DNA from: Gemmiger sp. An87
Lineage (GTDB): Bacteria; Bacillota; Clostridia; Oscillospirales; Ruminococcaceae
Length of the DNA stretch: 54,345 nucleotides
Direction: 5' to 3'
Assembly (NCBI RefSeq): GCF_002159185.1
Contig: NZ_NFHD01000023.1
Span: 1-54,345, forward strand
Part shown: piece after piece, positions 1 to 8,014 of the stretch
Layout of the letters: every line of letters starts with the position of its first letter
Position numbering within the stretch: position 1 is the first letter of the stretch
Translations under genes and position numbers: made by a program
The notes under the pieces: generated by a model
Database searches by the model: none
Told to the model about the DNA's origin: nothing
What the model saw: the letters and a program-made list of their open reading frames with translations, nothing else

Positions 1-701
1 TCGCAAGCCGTGTGCGCTTCGTAGGCAAAGCATTTTTTGTGTTCCCCCTTGTGGAACACGCCGCTTTCCGGGTCGGTGGTGGATACCACTGTTTCCTTCT
101 CTTGGGGCGGCTTTTTGTCGCTGTCATCCGAAAAAGGCTTTTTCCCGTGTTCTTCCCGGTCTTTGTTTACCTCGTCAAACAGCTCTTTCGTATACCGTTT
201 TGCCTGTTTGGGAACTGCCTTTTTGGCCTGCTTTTTCAGATTGGCACTTGCCTTAATATGTGTTCCGTCCACAAAAATTGCTTCCGTGTCCAGATATCCT
301 TCCTCTGCTGCGGCTTTCAGCACCCAGCGGAACACATACTCCACCGTGGCGTGGTTAAACCGGTGCTTAAAGTTGTAGCTCACTGTGGAAAAGTGCGGCA
401 CTGCTTCATTCAGCGGATATCCAATGAACCAACGGTATGCCAGATTCATGCTCACTTCTTCCAAGGTTCGGCGCAGCGAAGAAATGCCGTAAATATGCTG
501 GATTAGTACGATCTTAAACAGCACCACTGGGTCGACGCTCGGTCGCCCATTGTCTTCGCAGTACAGATCTTCTACAAATTCGTAGATCTTCTTGAAATCG
601 ATGGCTGAATCGATCTTCCGCAGCAAGTGATCCTGTGGGACCATATTTTCCAAACTTACAAATTCCAGCTGTCCTCGATTTTCTGCGTTCTTTACCAGCA
701 T
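1..701 (-). CDS. IS1182-type transposase, N-terminal part (cut by window edge)
   Basis: The reading frame is open from the ATG at 701 to the left edge, about 233 residues, so the C-terminal part lies outside the window. The N-terminus (MLVKNAENRGQ, then LRKIDSAIDF and EDNGRPSVDPVVLFK) is the DUF772-type region of IS1182/IS5-like DDE transposases. FVDGTHIKAS near residue 150 is the likely first catalytic Asp region. It is followed by a Lys-rich stretch that is usual in this family. No frameshift or stop is visible. Family placement rests on remembered motifs; the missing half with the remaining DDE residues could not be checked. It encodes the enzyme that would move this insertion sequence. 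Confidence 0.85.
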   Translation of the reverse strand, partial: MLVKNAENRGQLEFVSLENMVPQDHLLRKIDSAIDFKKIYEFVEDLYCEDNGRPSVDPVVLFKIVLIQHIYGISSLRRTLEEVSMNLAYRWFIGYPLNEAVPHFSTVSYNFKHRFNHATVEYVFRWVLKAAAEEGYLDTEAIFVDGTHIKASANLKKQAKKAVPKQAKRYTKELFDEVNKDREEHGKKPFSDDSDKKPPQEKETVVSTTDPESGVFHKGEHKKCFAYEAHTAC

Positions 702-748
702 TTTTATCCCCCCACACTATTATACCGCTTTCTTTTCCTCAATACGAG
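1..748 (-). mobile_element. Insertion sequence, partial (IS1182-like)
   Basis: This is the transposase plus its upstream flank. The right boundary is approximate: no terminal inverted repeat or target duplication can be confirmed because the other end is outside the window. The end may lie between about 705 and 790. Confidence 0.5.
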
Positions 749-776
749 AAAAAGGCCACCTTTCGGTGACCTTTTT
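749..776. terminator. Bidirectional intrinsic terminator
   Basis: Seven-pair stem (754-760 with 765-771) with a TTTC/GAAA loop, flanked by five A at 749-753 and five T at 772-776, so it can end transcription on either strand. It lies between the transposase and the amidohydrolase operon. Confidence 0.7.
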
Positions 777-787
777 CGACAGGCTGA

Positions 788-819
788 GGACCTGTTCTCA
801 ATGAGAACAGGTCCTTTTT
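788..819 (+). terminator. Intrinsic terminator (second hairpin of a tandem pair)
   Basis: Thirteen-base inverted repeat, 788-800 with 802-814, followed by five T. It is separated from the hairpin at 749-776 by the spacer CGACAGGCTGA. A mirror-image arrangement with the same spacer occurs near the right end of the window. Confidence 0.7.
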
Positions 820-827
820 GTATGCTT

Positions 828-2447
828 TTATGCCTGATGCACACACTTGCCGCCCACATAGACGGCCTTCACCGGAATGTTCTGGATGGCGGCAGGGTCG
901 GCGGCGAAGGGGTCCTGCCCAAGCACCACAAAGTCCGCCAGATATCCCGGAGCGATGCGGCCCTTTTCGTTCTCCTCAAAGGAGGCGTGGGCCGCGTAGA
1001 TGGTGTAGCTGTCGATGGCCTGCTGCACCGTAAAGGCCTCTTCCGGGCGGTAGGGGCCCGCATCGCCCTTCAGCGTGCTGCGGGTCACGGCGCACTGGAT
1101 GCAGGCCAGTGCCCGGGGCAGCTCCACCGGGCAGTCGGTGCCGCTGGATACCCAGACCCCCGCGTCCATCAGGGTACGGAAGGCGTAGCTGGTGGAGGCC
1201 AGCTCCTCACCCACCCGGTCGGTGACCATGTGGATATCGTAGTCCAGGAAGATGGGCTGGGCATACACATGCAGACCCATCTCCTCGATCTTTTTCAGCT
1301 GGTCGGGACGGGTGATCTGGCAGTGCACCACGCCGTGGCGATGGTCCGCCCGGGGATGCTCCGCCAACGCCTTCTCGTAGGATTCCAGCACCCGGTCCAG
1401 AATGCCGTCGCCGATGGTATGCACCGCCACCTGCATGCCGTGTTCGTTGGCGCAGCCGATCAGGTCATCGAACTGCTGCTGGGTATAGATGGCGATGCCC
1501 CGGTAGCCGGGCTTGTCGGCATAATCCCGGCTCAGGTAGGCGCTGCGGGCGCCCAGAGAGCCGTCGCCCAGAATCTTCAGCGGGCCCACCTTGACCCATT
1601 CGTCGCCCCAGCCGGTGTTATAGCCCTCGGCAAAGAACTCCTCCAGCGCCTTCACACTGGTGAACTGGGCCTGCTGGTACATACGCACGGTCATCTTGCC
1701 CTCGGCCTCCAGCTGGGCGTAGGCCTCCATCACCTCCCGCCAGTCCACGGTGGCAAAAGCGTCGAAGTCATCGGTCTGGCAGGAGGTCACGCCGTAAGCG
1801 TTCAGGTGCTTCTGAGCATCCAGCAGCATGGTCTTCAAATCCTCCACGCTGGGCTTGGGCAGCTTGGAATACACCAGCTCCATGCCATTTTCCCGGAACA
1901 CGCCGTTGGGCTGACCGTCCGGTCCGATTTCAAAGCAGCCGCCTTCCGGCTGCGGGGTTGCGGCGGTAACACCGATCATCTCCAAGGCCTTGGTGTTCAC
2001 CACACAGGTGTGGCCACAGGTGCGCACAATGCACACCGGATGCTCCCGGCTCACCTGGTCCAGATCCTGCCGGGTGGGGAAGCGCTGTTCATCGGTGAAA
2101 TAGTCGTGATTCCAGCCGCGGCCCCGCACCCACTGACCGGGGGCGAAGTTCTTTTCCTTCAAAAAGGCGCGCATGGTGTCCAGCACCTCTGCCAGCGATC
2201 CGGTGTGGCTGGACAGGTCCGCCACCTGCAGTGCATAACCGTAGTTGAGCAGATGCATGTGGGAATCGTTGAAGCCCGCGCAGACAAAGGCCCCTTCCAG
2301 ATCCACCACCTGGGCCTCCGGCCCGGCTGCCAGCCGGGCCTGCTCCGCGCCGCCCGCAAAGACAAAGCGGCCGTCCTCCACCACAAAGGCCTCGGTCAGG
2401 GGCAGCTGGCCGGTGTAGACCCGCCCGTTTTCATAAAGAGTACGCAT
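828..2447 (-). CDS. Amidohydrolase family protein (YtcJ-like, Amidohydro_3)
   Basis: 539 residues, matching the YtcJ-like branch of metal-dependent amidohydrolases. The metal-binding N-terminal motif is seen as GFNDSHMHL, later ligand regions as VAVHTIGDG and RHGVVHCQ, and SSGTDCPVE carries the C-terminal Asp. FVVLGQDPF at the end is the usual beta-sandwich closing motif. Members hydrolyse amide or cyclic amide bonds; the substrate cannot be read from sequence. Start chosen at 2447 because GGAGGA sits seven bases upstream; an in-frame ATG at 2462 overlaps that ribosome site. No signal peptide, so probably cytoplasmic. It lies 72 bases downstream of the AGCS symporter in a lysine-riboswitch operon, which hints at a lysine-related substrate (inference). 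Confidence 0.85.
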   Translation of the reverse strand: MRTLYENGRVYTGQLPLTEAFVVEDGRFVFAGGAEQARLAAGPEAQVVDLEGAFVCAGFNDSHMHLLNYGYALQVADLSSHTGSLAEVLDTMRAFLKEKNFAPGQWVRGRGWNHDYFTDEQRFPTRQDLDQVSREHPVCIVRTCGHTCVVNTKALEMIGVTAATPQPEGGCFEIGPDGQPNGVFRENGMELVYSKLPKPSVEDLKTMLLDAQKHLNAYGVTSCQTDDFDAFATVDWREVMEAYAQLEAEGKMTVRMYQQAQFTSVKALEEFFAEGYNTGWGDEWVKVGPLKILGDGSLGARSAYLSRDYADKPGYRGIAIYTQQQFDDLIGCANEHGMQVAVHTIGDGILDRVLESYEKALAEHPRADHRHGVVHCQITRPDQLKKIEEMGLHVYAQPIFLDYDIHMVTDRVGEELASTSYAFRTLMDAGVWVSSGTDCPVELPRALACIQCAVTRSTLKGDAGPYRPEEAFTVQQAIDSYTIYAAHASFEENEKGRIAPGYLADFVVLGQDPFAADPAAIQNIPVKAVYVGGKCVHQA

Positions 2448-2467
2448 AAAAAGTTCCTCCATTGGTC

Positions 2468-2499
2468 AAAAGCCGGGGCCTCTTCAAAAAGGCCCCGGC
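2468..2499 (-). terminator. Intercistronic hairpin between symporter and amidohydrolase
   Basis: Perfect nine-base GC stem (2472-2480 with 2491-2499) followed on the minus strand by four T. The short T-run suggests partial termination or RNA processing that lowers expression of the downstream amidohydrolase. Confidence 0.5.
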
Positions 2500-2519
2500 C
2501 TGCATTGTTCTGCGTTGAA

Positions 2520-4001
2520 TTATTTTTGAGCCGCCTTCTCTTTTTCCAAAGCTGCCTTTACTTCGGGCTTATCTTCATAGAAGATGGCCATATTCGGGTC
2601 CACCTGGCCGATGTGCATGTAGCGTGCCTTGTAGTCCTTGAGCAACTTGAAGTACTGGCCGGACAGAATCAGGATCACCGCCACGTTCACAAAGGTGGGA
2701 ATGCCGCTGGTGATGTCCACCAGGGTCCAGATGCTCAGATCGCCCACATAGATCAGGTACAAAGTCAGCAGGAAGGGAGGCACTGCGTAGAAGTACTTGA
2801 ACATGAGCAGCAGGTACTTCTTGACCTGGGGATGGTTTTTGGCCAGATGGCGCAGTACCACTTCGTAGTAGGCATACCAGCCGCCGGAGGTGGTGATCGA
2901 GAATACCACCATGATGAGGGTCAGGATCACGGTGCCGAACATGCCGAAGTTGTGGGTGAACACATTCAGCGCCAGGGTGGCGTTGGTGGCGCCGCTGGTC
3001 CACTCGCCGGAAACCAGCACGGTGATGGCGGTGATGGTGCAGACCACGAAGGTGTCCACAAACACCTCAAAGGAGCCCCACAGCCCCTGCTCCACCGGGT
3101 GGCGGGTCTGGCTGGAGGCGTGGATCATGGGACTGCTGCCCCAGCCAGCCTCGTTGGAGTATACGCTGCGGGCCATGCCGGTGGAGATCACCTTGGACAC
3201 GCTGGCGCCCGCAAAGCCGCCCAGCGCGGCGGAACCGGTGAAGGCCTCGCCAAAAATGGCGCCCAGGGTGGGCAGCAGATTGTCCAGATGCATGAGGATA
3301 ATAATGATGCCCAGAATCAGGTAGGACAGGCTCATGATGGGCACCAGCTTGGTGAGAATCTGACCCAGCTTTTTCACGCCGCCCCAGATCATAAAGTACA
3401 GAAGCAGCACAATGATCAGCGCCGCGATGGCCTGGGGAACGCCCAGAGACTGAGCCACCACCTCAGAGGTGGTGAAGGTGGAGGCGCTGATGAAGAAGGT
3501 GGAGAAGATGCCGATGCCGAACACAAAGGCCAGCGGCAGCCACAGCTTGCCCCAGTGGCGCTCCTCGCCAAGGCCCCGCTCCATATAGTAGGTGGGGCCG
3601 CCGTAGGGCACGCCGTTTTCATCGGTGCGGCGGTAGTACACCGCTAGGGTCACCTCCACCTGCTTGATGAGCATGCCCAGAAAGGCGGTGAGCCACATCC
3701 AGAACACAGCGCCGGGGCCGCCGGTGGTCACGGCAGTGGCCACGCCCGCAATGTTGCCGAAGCCCACCGAGCCGCCCACAGCGGTGGCAATGGCTTCGTA
3801 GGGAGTGAGCAGGCCTTTTTCATCGGCGCTCTCATCGGTGCGGTGGAACAGCCGGCCCAGGGTACGGCTGAAGATGTAGCCCAGGTGACGTACCTGGAAG
3901 AACTTGGTGCGCAGGGTGAAGTACACACCGGTAACGATCATCAGGATGATCAGCGGCGGGCCCCAGATGATGTTGTTCAGGGCATTCAGAAAGTTCGACA
4001 T
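2520..4001 (-). CDS. AGCS-family sodium:amino acid symporter
   Basis: 493 residues with about ten or eleven hydrophobic segments. It is a clear member of the alanine/glycine:cation symporter family: FRTKFFQVRHL-type start (here LRTKFFQVRHLGYIF), GSVGFGNIAGVATA, GGPGAVFWMWL, YGGPTYYMERGL and SNEAGWGSSPMIHA. It imports small amino acids with Na+ across the inner membrane. Start at 4001 (MSNFLNALNN) with AAAGGAGGA about eleven bases upstream; an in-frame ATG further up lies in the leader. It is first in an operon with the amidohydrolase, and its leader holds a lysine riboswitch and terminator, so expression should fall when lysine is abundant. Most characterised relatives carry alanine or glycine; lysine transport is inferred from the riboswitch only. 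Confidence 0.9.
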   Translation of the reverse strand: MSNFLNALNNIIWGPPLIILMIVTGVYFTLRTKFFQVRHLGYIFSRTLGRLFHRTDESADEKGLLTPYEAIATAVGGSVGFGNIAGVATAVTTGGPGAVFWMWLTAFLGMLIKQVEVTLAVYYRRTDENGVPYGGPTYYMERGLGEERHWGKLWLPLAFVFGIGIFSTFFISASTFTTSEVVAQSLGVPQAIAALIIVLLLYFMIWGGVKKLGQILTKLVPIMSLSYLILGIIIILMHLDNLLPTLGAIFGEAFTGSAALGGFAGASVSKVISTGMARSVYSNEAGWGSSPMIHASSQTRHPVEQGLWGSFEVFVDTFVVCTITAITVLVSGEWTSGATNATLALNVFTHNFGMFGTVILTLIMVVFSITTSGGWYAYYEVVLRHLAKNHPQVKKYLLLMFKYFYAVPPFLLTLYLIYVGDLSIWTLVDITSGIPTFVNVAVILILSGQYFKLLKDYKARYMHIGQVDPNMAIFYEDKPEVKAALEKEKAAQK

Positions 4002-4072
4002 GATGTTGTGATTCCTCCTTTGTATTCCATCGGATACCATCACAACCACCCGTCACGCCCCGACCATGCCGC

Positions 4073-4120
4073 AAAAAAAAGAGGGGCCGCGACGCCGGAA
4101 TTTGCATCGCCGCCCCCCTG
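4073..4120 (-). terminator. Riboswitch-controlled terminator
   Basis: Long GC-rich hairpin in the leader RNA (seven-pair inner stem around GCGATGC/GCGTCGC plus an outer GGGG/CCCC part), followed by eight T at 4073-4080. It sits just downstream of the lysine aptamer and is the expected off-switch. Confidence 0.8.
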
Positions 4121-4141
4121 TGAAAGAACGGAACAAAACCC

Positions 4142-4310
4142 CAATAGCGCCACCACTTTGTTCAAGTGAGAGTGCGCCGCCTGCTGGACGGCACCCCAAC
4201 AGACACCCCGCTGCCGCGCGGAAATCTGTTTCGGCAAACCGCCTCTTCCTGCAAAGATCTTTGGCCGGCAGGCCTCCCTTTGCAGTACCATACGGTTTGC
4301 GCCTCTATTG
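4142..4310 (-). promoter_or_regulatory. Lysine riboswitch (L box) for the AGCS/amidohydrolase operon
   Basis: All five helices can be drawn on the minus strand. P1 is CAATAG (4310-4305) with CTATTG. The core AGAGGCGC follows. P2 is GCAAACCG with CGGTTTGC, leading into GCCGAA. The distal P2 arm is CTGCAAAG with CTTTGCAG. P3 is AACAGA with TCTGTT, P4 GCCG with CGGC, and P5 CACTT with AAGTG. The AAGGGAG, GCCGAA and GGCGCTAT blocks match the lysine aptamer as known from lysC leaders. About 169 nt, the usual length. Lysine binding would favour the terminator at 4073-4120. Confidence 0.92.
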
Positions 4311-4333
4311 TGTGGTATTTAATTTACTTTTCT

Positions 4334-4362
4334 ATAATAAAACGGTAATGCGCGCTTGTCAA
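4334..4362 (-). promoter_or_regulatory. Sigma-A promoter of the lysine-riboswitch operon
   Basis: TTGACA (-35, 4362-4357), 17-base spacer, TATTAT (-10, 4339-4334). The predicted start near 4327 lies just ahead of the riboswitch P1 helix, giving a leader of about 325 nt. Confidence 0.88.
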
Positions 4363-4414
4363 CGGCTTTTTTCTTATTTTTATACGTCTTTTGTGCATTT
4401 TCAGCCATTTTTGC

Positions 4415-6010
4415 TCAACGGGAGGCCGGGTCCGGCTGTTTTGCCTGATAGTTCCAGGGTCCATCCACCGCCTGAGCAGCGAAAACGGCGCACCAGTCGT
4501 ATCCGTTCACGCCGGTGGGTTCCTGGGTCAGGCAGAGCTGCCAGCTGCCGTCCTCCTGCTGCCGCAGCCAGGACACCCGGTACAAGAACCCCACACCATC
4601 CAGCTGTGCATCCTCCCAGGGCAGCTCCAGCGTCTGCCAGCTTTCGCCCCGGTCCGGGCTGTAATAAAGGTCCGGCCAGTTGTTTTCGCTGGAGGTCTCC
4701 ACCGAGATCACCAGCGCGCCTTCGGCACCGGCCGCCACGCCGCAGATGGGGTAGTGACCATCCACCTCGGCGGGCAGTGCAAGCGCTTCAAAGCCCTCGC
4801 CGCCGGGGGAGCAGCGGAACAGCTCGGTCTTTCCGCCGGTGCCCATGCTCCAGTCGCAGCCCGCCGCCGCATAGAGGGTGCCGTCCGGCGCCCCACAGAG
4901 CATCCGCCGGTCCGGCGTGTGGGGATAGCTCCCCATGGCCTGTTCCCGCCAGGTGGTGCCGCCGTCCGGGCTGTAGACGATCACCGGCAGTTCGCCGCCC
5001 AGCACAAAGCCCACCGGGCCGTCCTCCTGCGGGGAGATGTACCAGCTGCTGCGGGTCACGGCAGTGCAGGCTTCGATGCATTCCGCCAGCAGTCCCTCGA
5101 ACCGGCTGGGCAGGGCGTTCCAGTTTTCGCCCCAGTCCCGGGTGTAGAACAGATGCCCCTCATTTGTGACCCGGATGTCGGTCTGTTCATACAGCTGCGG
5201 GTTGCCCAGCCAGCGGGCTTCGTCCGCCGGCGCAAAGCAGAAGCGTGCGGTGCGGGTGCCCGCCCGGTCCTCATCCTCCGCCTGGCGCACGGTGAGCATC
5301 CAGGTGGGGGAGCCATCCGCCTTGCCGTATTGTCCCGCCTGGTACATGGCCAGATCAAAGCCCTCCGGGGCCGCTGACATGTCCACCACAGTCTGACCGC
5401 CCTCCGGGCGGGAAAAGGCAGTGAATTCCACCAGAAGGGGAGTGCCCAGCGCCATCTGCAGATCGTCTTGAGGCAGGGCGCGCAGCCGCTCAGCCACAAG
5501 CTCCAGCCGCAGGTTGGGATTTTCCGAGGTGTCCGCGCTGGTTCCAGCATCTCTGTCCATCAGAGTCCCCACGTTATTCACATCCTGGTACAGACGGCCG
5601 GTGACCGCGTTCCATTCCATCCGGTACCCCTGGAGAAATTGTCCATCCCGGTAGGCATACAAATCCGCCTCCATGGAAAGAGGCAGGCCGTCTGTGCCCA
5701 GAGTCAGGGACAGGGAATGCAGATTCCAGCTCAGGTTTTCGGTATCCTCCAGACCCTGGCGCAGCCATTCCTCCAGTGCATCGGTGAAGGGACCGAAGCC
5801 CTGCTCCATCAGATCGTAGGCCTCCAGCTCCACCCAGCGGGGCTCCGGCGTGGGAGTAGGCTGGGATTCCTGCTGCGCCGGAGCGGAAAACATCTGTTCA
5901 ATCCGCCACAGGATTTCGCTGACCTGACCGGTAGCCCGTTCCAGCAGGGTGCAGCCGGTGAGGCTGACCGCCAGCAGCAGGCAGAGCGCCGCTGTCATCC
6001 ATCGCTTCAT
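4415..6010 (-). CDS. Lipoprotein with BNR/Asp-box repeats
   Basis: 531 residues. It starts with a short basic region, a hydrophobic stretch and the lipobox SLTGC, Cys20, so it is predicted to be lipid-anchored on the outer face of the membrane. At least three Asp-box (S/T-x-D-x-G-x-x-W) units are seen: YTRDWGENW, YSPDGGTTW and YSPDRGESW. Such boxes mark beta-propeller folds as in sialidases and Ycf48-like proteins. No catalytic residues of a sialidase are evident, so an enzymatic role is not claimed. The start at 6010 is preferred because AGGAGG lies ten bases upstream; ATGs at 6019 and 6040 are too close to or ahead of that site. It stands as a single gene with its own promoter. Confidence 0.75.
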   Translation of the reverse strand: MKRWMTAALCLLLAVSLTGCTLLERATGQVSEILWRIEQMFSAPAQQESQPTPTPEPRWVELEAYDLMEQGFGPFTDALEEWLRQGLEDTENLSWNLHSLSLTLGTDGLPLSMEADLYAYRDGQFLQGYRMEWNAVTGRLYQDVNNVGTLMDRDAGTSADTSENPNLRLELVAERLRALPQDDLQMALGTPLLVEFTAFSRPEGGQTVVDMSAAPEGFDLAMYQAGQYGKADGSPTWMLTVRQAEDEDRAGTRTARFCFAPADEARWLGNPQLYEQTDIRVTNEGHLFYTRDWGENWNALPSRFEGLLAECIEACTAVTRSSWYISPQEDGPVGFVLGGELPVIVYSPDGGTTWREQAMGSYPHTPDRRMLCGAPDGTLYAAAGCDWSMGTGGKTELFRCSPGGEGFEALALPAEVDGHYPICGVAAGAEGALVISVETSSENNWPDLYYSPDRGESWQTLELPWEDAQLDGVGFLYRVSWLRQQEDGSWQLCLTQEPTGVNGYDWCAVFAAQAVDGPWNYQAKQPDPASR

Positions 6011-6048
6011 TCCGTTCATCCCTCCTGTTTGCACATCCATTCGCCTTT

Positions 6049-6077
6049 ATGATACCGCGGGCAGACCGCCCCGGCAA
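6049..6077 (-). promoter_or_regulatory. Promoter of the BNR lipoprotein gene
   Basis: TTGCCG (6077-6072), 17-base spacer, TATCAT (6054-6049) on the minus strand, about 40 bases ahead of the chosen start codon. Confidence 0.6.
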
Positions 6078-6098
6078 GCCCGGACGATCTGGCGGAAC

Positions 6099-6137
6099 AA
6101 AAAAGCCGGATGCACGCAGCAAAAGCGTGCATCCGGC
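6099..6137 (-). terminator. Terminator downstream of asnS
   Basis: Perfect thirteen-pair stem, 6105-6117 with 6125-6137, followed on the minus strand by six T at 6099-6104. Confidence 0.9.
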
Positions 6138-6263
6138 TTGATTGGATTTTGTTTATTGTTTGGGAAACCGGTCGAGTCGTCAAATGGGTGCTGGCGTACC
6201 TCGCTGAGAAAAATCCGGTGCGTACCCGTTTGCGTACCGCTTCCCGTTACCGGTCGAGTCCGC

Positions 6264-7649
6264 TCAAAAACCGCCGGCGGTGCGGGGGAAGGGCAGAACG
6301 TCGCGGATGTTGGGGATGCCGGTCAAGTACATGATCAGGCGCTCGAAGCCCAGACCGTAACCGGCATGCTTGGCGCTGCCGAAGCGGCGCAGATCCATGT
6401 ACCAGGTGTAGTCGGTGCAATCCATGCCCAGCTCTTCCATGCGGGCCTTCAGCAGCTCGTAGCGCTCCTCACGCTGGCTGCCGCCGATCAGCTCGCCCAC
6501 GCCGGGCACCAGCATATCGGCCGCAGCAACGGTCTTGCCGTCCTCGTTCTGGCGCATGTAGAAGCTCTTGATCTCCTTGGGATAATCGGTCACGAACACC
6601 GGCTTTTTGAAGATCTGCTCGGTGAGGTAACGCTCGTGCTCGGTCTGCAGGTCCACGCCCCATTCCACCTTGTACTGGAACTGGTCGTTGTGCTCCTTCA
6701 GCAGCTCCACCGCGTCGGTGTAGCTGACCCGGGCAAACTCGGCGTTCACCAGAGCGTTCAGGCGCTCCAGCAGGCCCTTGTCAAAGAACTGGTTGAAGAA
6801 GGCCATCTCATCGGGGCAGTGCTCCAGCACATAGCCGATCACGTACTTCACCATGGCCTCGGCGTTGTCCATGTAATCGGTCAGGTCCGCAAAGGCCATC
6901 TCGGGCTCGATCATCCAAAACTCGGCGGCGTGGCGGGGGGTGTTGGAATTCTCGGCGCGGAAAGTGGGGCCAAAGGTATAAATCTTACCGAAGGCCAGCG
7001 CCATAGCCTCGCCCTCCAGCTGGCCGGACACGGTCAGGTTGGTGCTGCGGCCGAAGAAATCCTGGCTGAAATCCACCTTGCCGTCCTCGGTGCGAGGCAG
7101 GTTGTTCAGGTCCAGGGTGGTCACACGGAACATCTCGCCGGCACCCTCACAGTCGGAACCGGTGATCAGCGGGGTATGCACATACACAAAGCCGTTCTCC
7201 TGGAAGAACTTGTGGATGGCATAGGCCGCGGTGCTGCGCACACGGAAGGCCGCCGCGAAGGTGTTGGTGCGGGGACGCAGATGGGGCATGGTGCGCAGGA
7301 ACTCCACGCTGTGGCGCTTCTTCTGCAGGGGGTAATCGGAGGGGCATACGTCCAGCAGCTCCACGCTGTCGGCGTTGATCTCCAGGGGCTGCTTGGCGCC
7401 GGGGGTCAGCACCACACGGCCCACAACCTGCATGCTGGTACCCACGCCGGCCTTGGCCACGTCCTTGTAGTTCTCCAGCTTGCCGGCCTCGAACACGATC
7501 TGCAGGTTCTTGAAGCAGGTACCGTCGCTCAGCTCGATGAAGCCGATGTTCTTGGAATCCCGCACGGTCTTGGCCCAGCCGCACACGGTCACGGTGGTGC
7601 CGTCCGCCGGGGGAGCGCTGAACAGCGCCTTGATGTCGATGCGTTTCAT
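6264..7649 (-). CDS. asnS: Asparaginyl-tRNA synthetase
   Basis: 461 residues, the usual length for a class IIb AsnRS. It charges tRNA-Asn with asparagine in the cytoplasm. The N-terminal OB-fold anticodon domain runs to about residue 110 ([24 protein letters not shown]). Class II motifs follow: motif 2 as [21 protein letters not shown] and motif 3 as [21 protein letters not shown]. The stretch [11 protein letters not shown] is typical of AsnRS rather than AspRS, which would have a longer insertion. Start at 7649 with AAAGGAGAG five bases upstream. Control by an Asn T-box in the leader independently supports the identity. Confidence 0.97.
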   Translation of the reverse strand: MKRIDIKALFSAPPADGTTVTVCGWAKTVRDSKNIGFIELSDGTCFKNLQIVFEAGKLENYKDVAKAGVGTSMQVVGRVVLTPGAKQPLEINADSVELLDVCPSDYPLQKKRHSVEFLRTMPHLRPRTNTFAAAFRVRSTAAYAIHKFFQENGFVYVHTPLITGSDCEGAGEMFRVTTLDLNNLPRTEDGKVDFSQDFFGRSTNLTVSGQLEGEAMALAFGKIYTFGPTFRAENSNTPRHAAEFWMIEPEMAFADLTDYMDNAEAMVKYVIGYVLEHCPDEMAFFNQFFDKGLLERLNALVNAEFARVSYTDAVELLKEHNDQFQYKVEWGVDLQTEHERYLTEQIFKKPVFVTDYPKEIKSFYMRQNEDGKTVAAADMLVPGVGELIGGSQREERYELLKARMEELGMDCTDYTWYMDLRRFGSAKHAGYGLGFERLIMYLTGIPNIRDVLPFPRTAGGF

Positions 7650-7670
7650 GTTTTCTCTCCTTTAACAATG

Positions 7671-7955
7671 AAAAATCCGGCAGCGATCCCGTCCTTTTCT
7701 TAGGACGAATCGCTGCCGGATCCGCGGTGCCACCTAACTTGCCGCCTGATCGCGGCCACTTTTCACGCTCAAAGATAAGCGCTGCGGCTTAACGCGCCGC
7801 CCACGGCTCACCCTACTGACCGTTGCCCGGCCAGAATCCGGTGGGCAGGCGTTGGGGCTGCAGCTCCAAAGGGTTCGTTCGGCGGGTCTTGTGCGCGCGG
7901 CTTGCACCATCCCGCGCTCGCTGGGGCCAAGGCTCCCGCTTACTTTTCTTTTTCT
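7671..7955 (-). promoter_or_regulatory. T-box leader for asnS, with terminator
   Basis: The conserved T-box GGTGGCACCGCGGA is on the minus strand at 7734-7721. It is followed by a terminator whose stem pairs TCCGGCAGCGAT with ATCGCTGCCGGA and ends in five T at 7675-7671. Upstream, GGGATGGTGCAAGCC matches the stem I distal-loop element of T-boxes. The segment GAACGAACCC around 7880-7871 provides an AAC triplet as specifier, fitting uncharged tRNA-Asn; two overlapping AAC positions (7879-7877 and 7875-7873) are possible. Confidence 0.92.
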
Positions 7956-7972
7956 CAGCCATTGTACTTGGT

Positions 7973-8001
7973 ATTTTACCCCCGCCGGGCGGGTTTGTCA
8001 A
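7973..8001 (-). promoter_or_regulatory. Promoter of the asnS T-box transcript
   Basis: TTGACA (8001-7996), 17-base spacer, TAAAAT (7978-7973). It starts only about 14 bases beyond the spoIIP stop codon, so asnS is a separate transcription unit. Confidence 0.85.
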
Positions 8002-8014
8002 CGGCCAAGCGTCC

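Noticed and set aside
627-3647. A 1006-codon open frame on the plus strand across the amidohydrolase and symporter genes
   Set aside because: It is the antisense frame of two well-recognised minus-strand genes; its translation is His/Gly/Gln-rich, shows no family motif, and crosses the operon in a way typical of GC-rich shadow frames.
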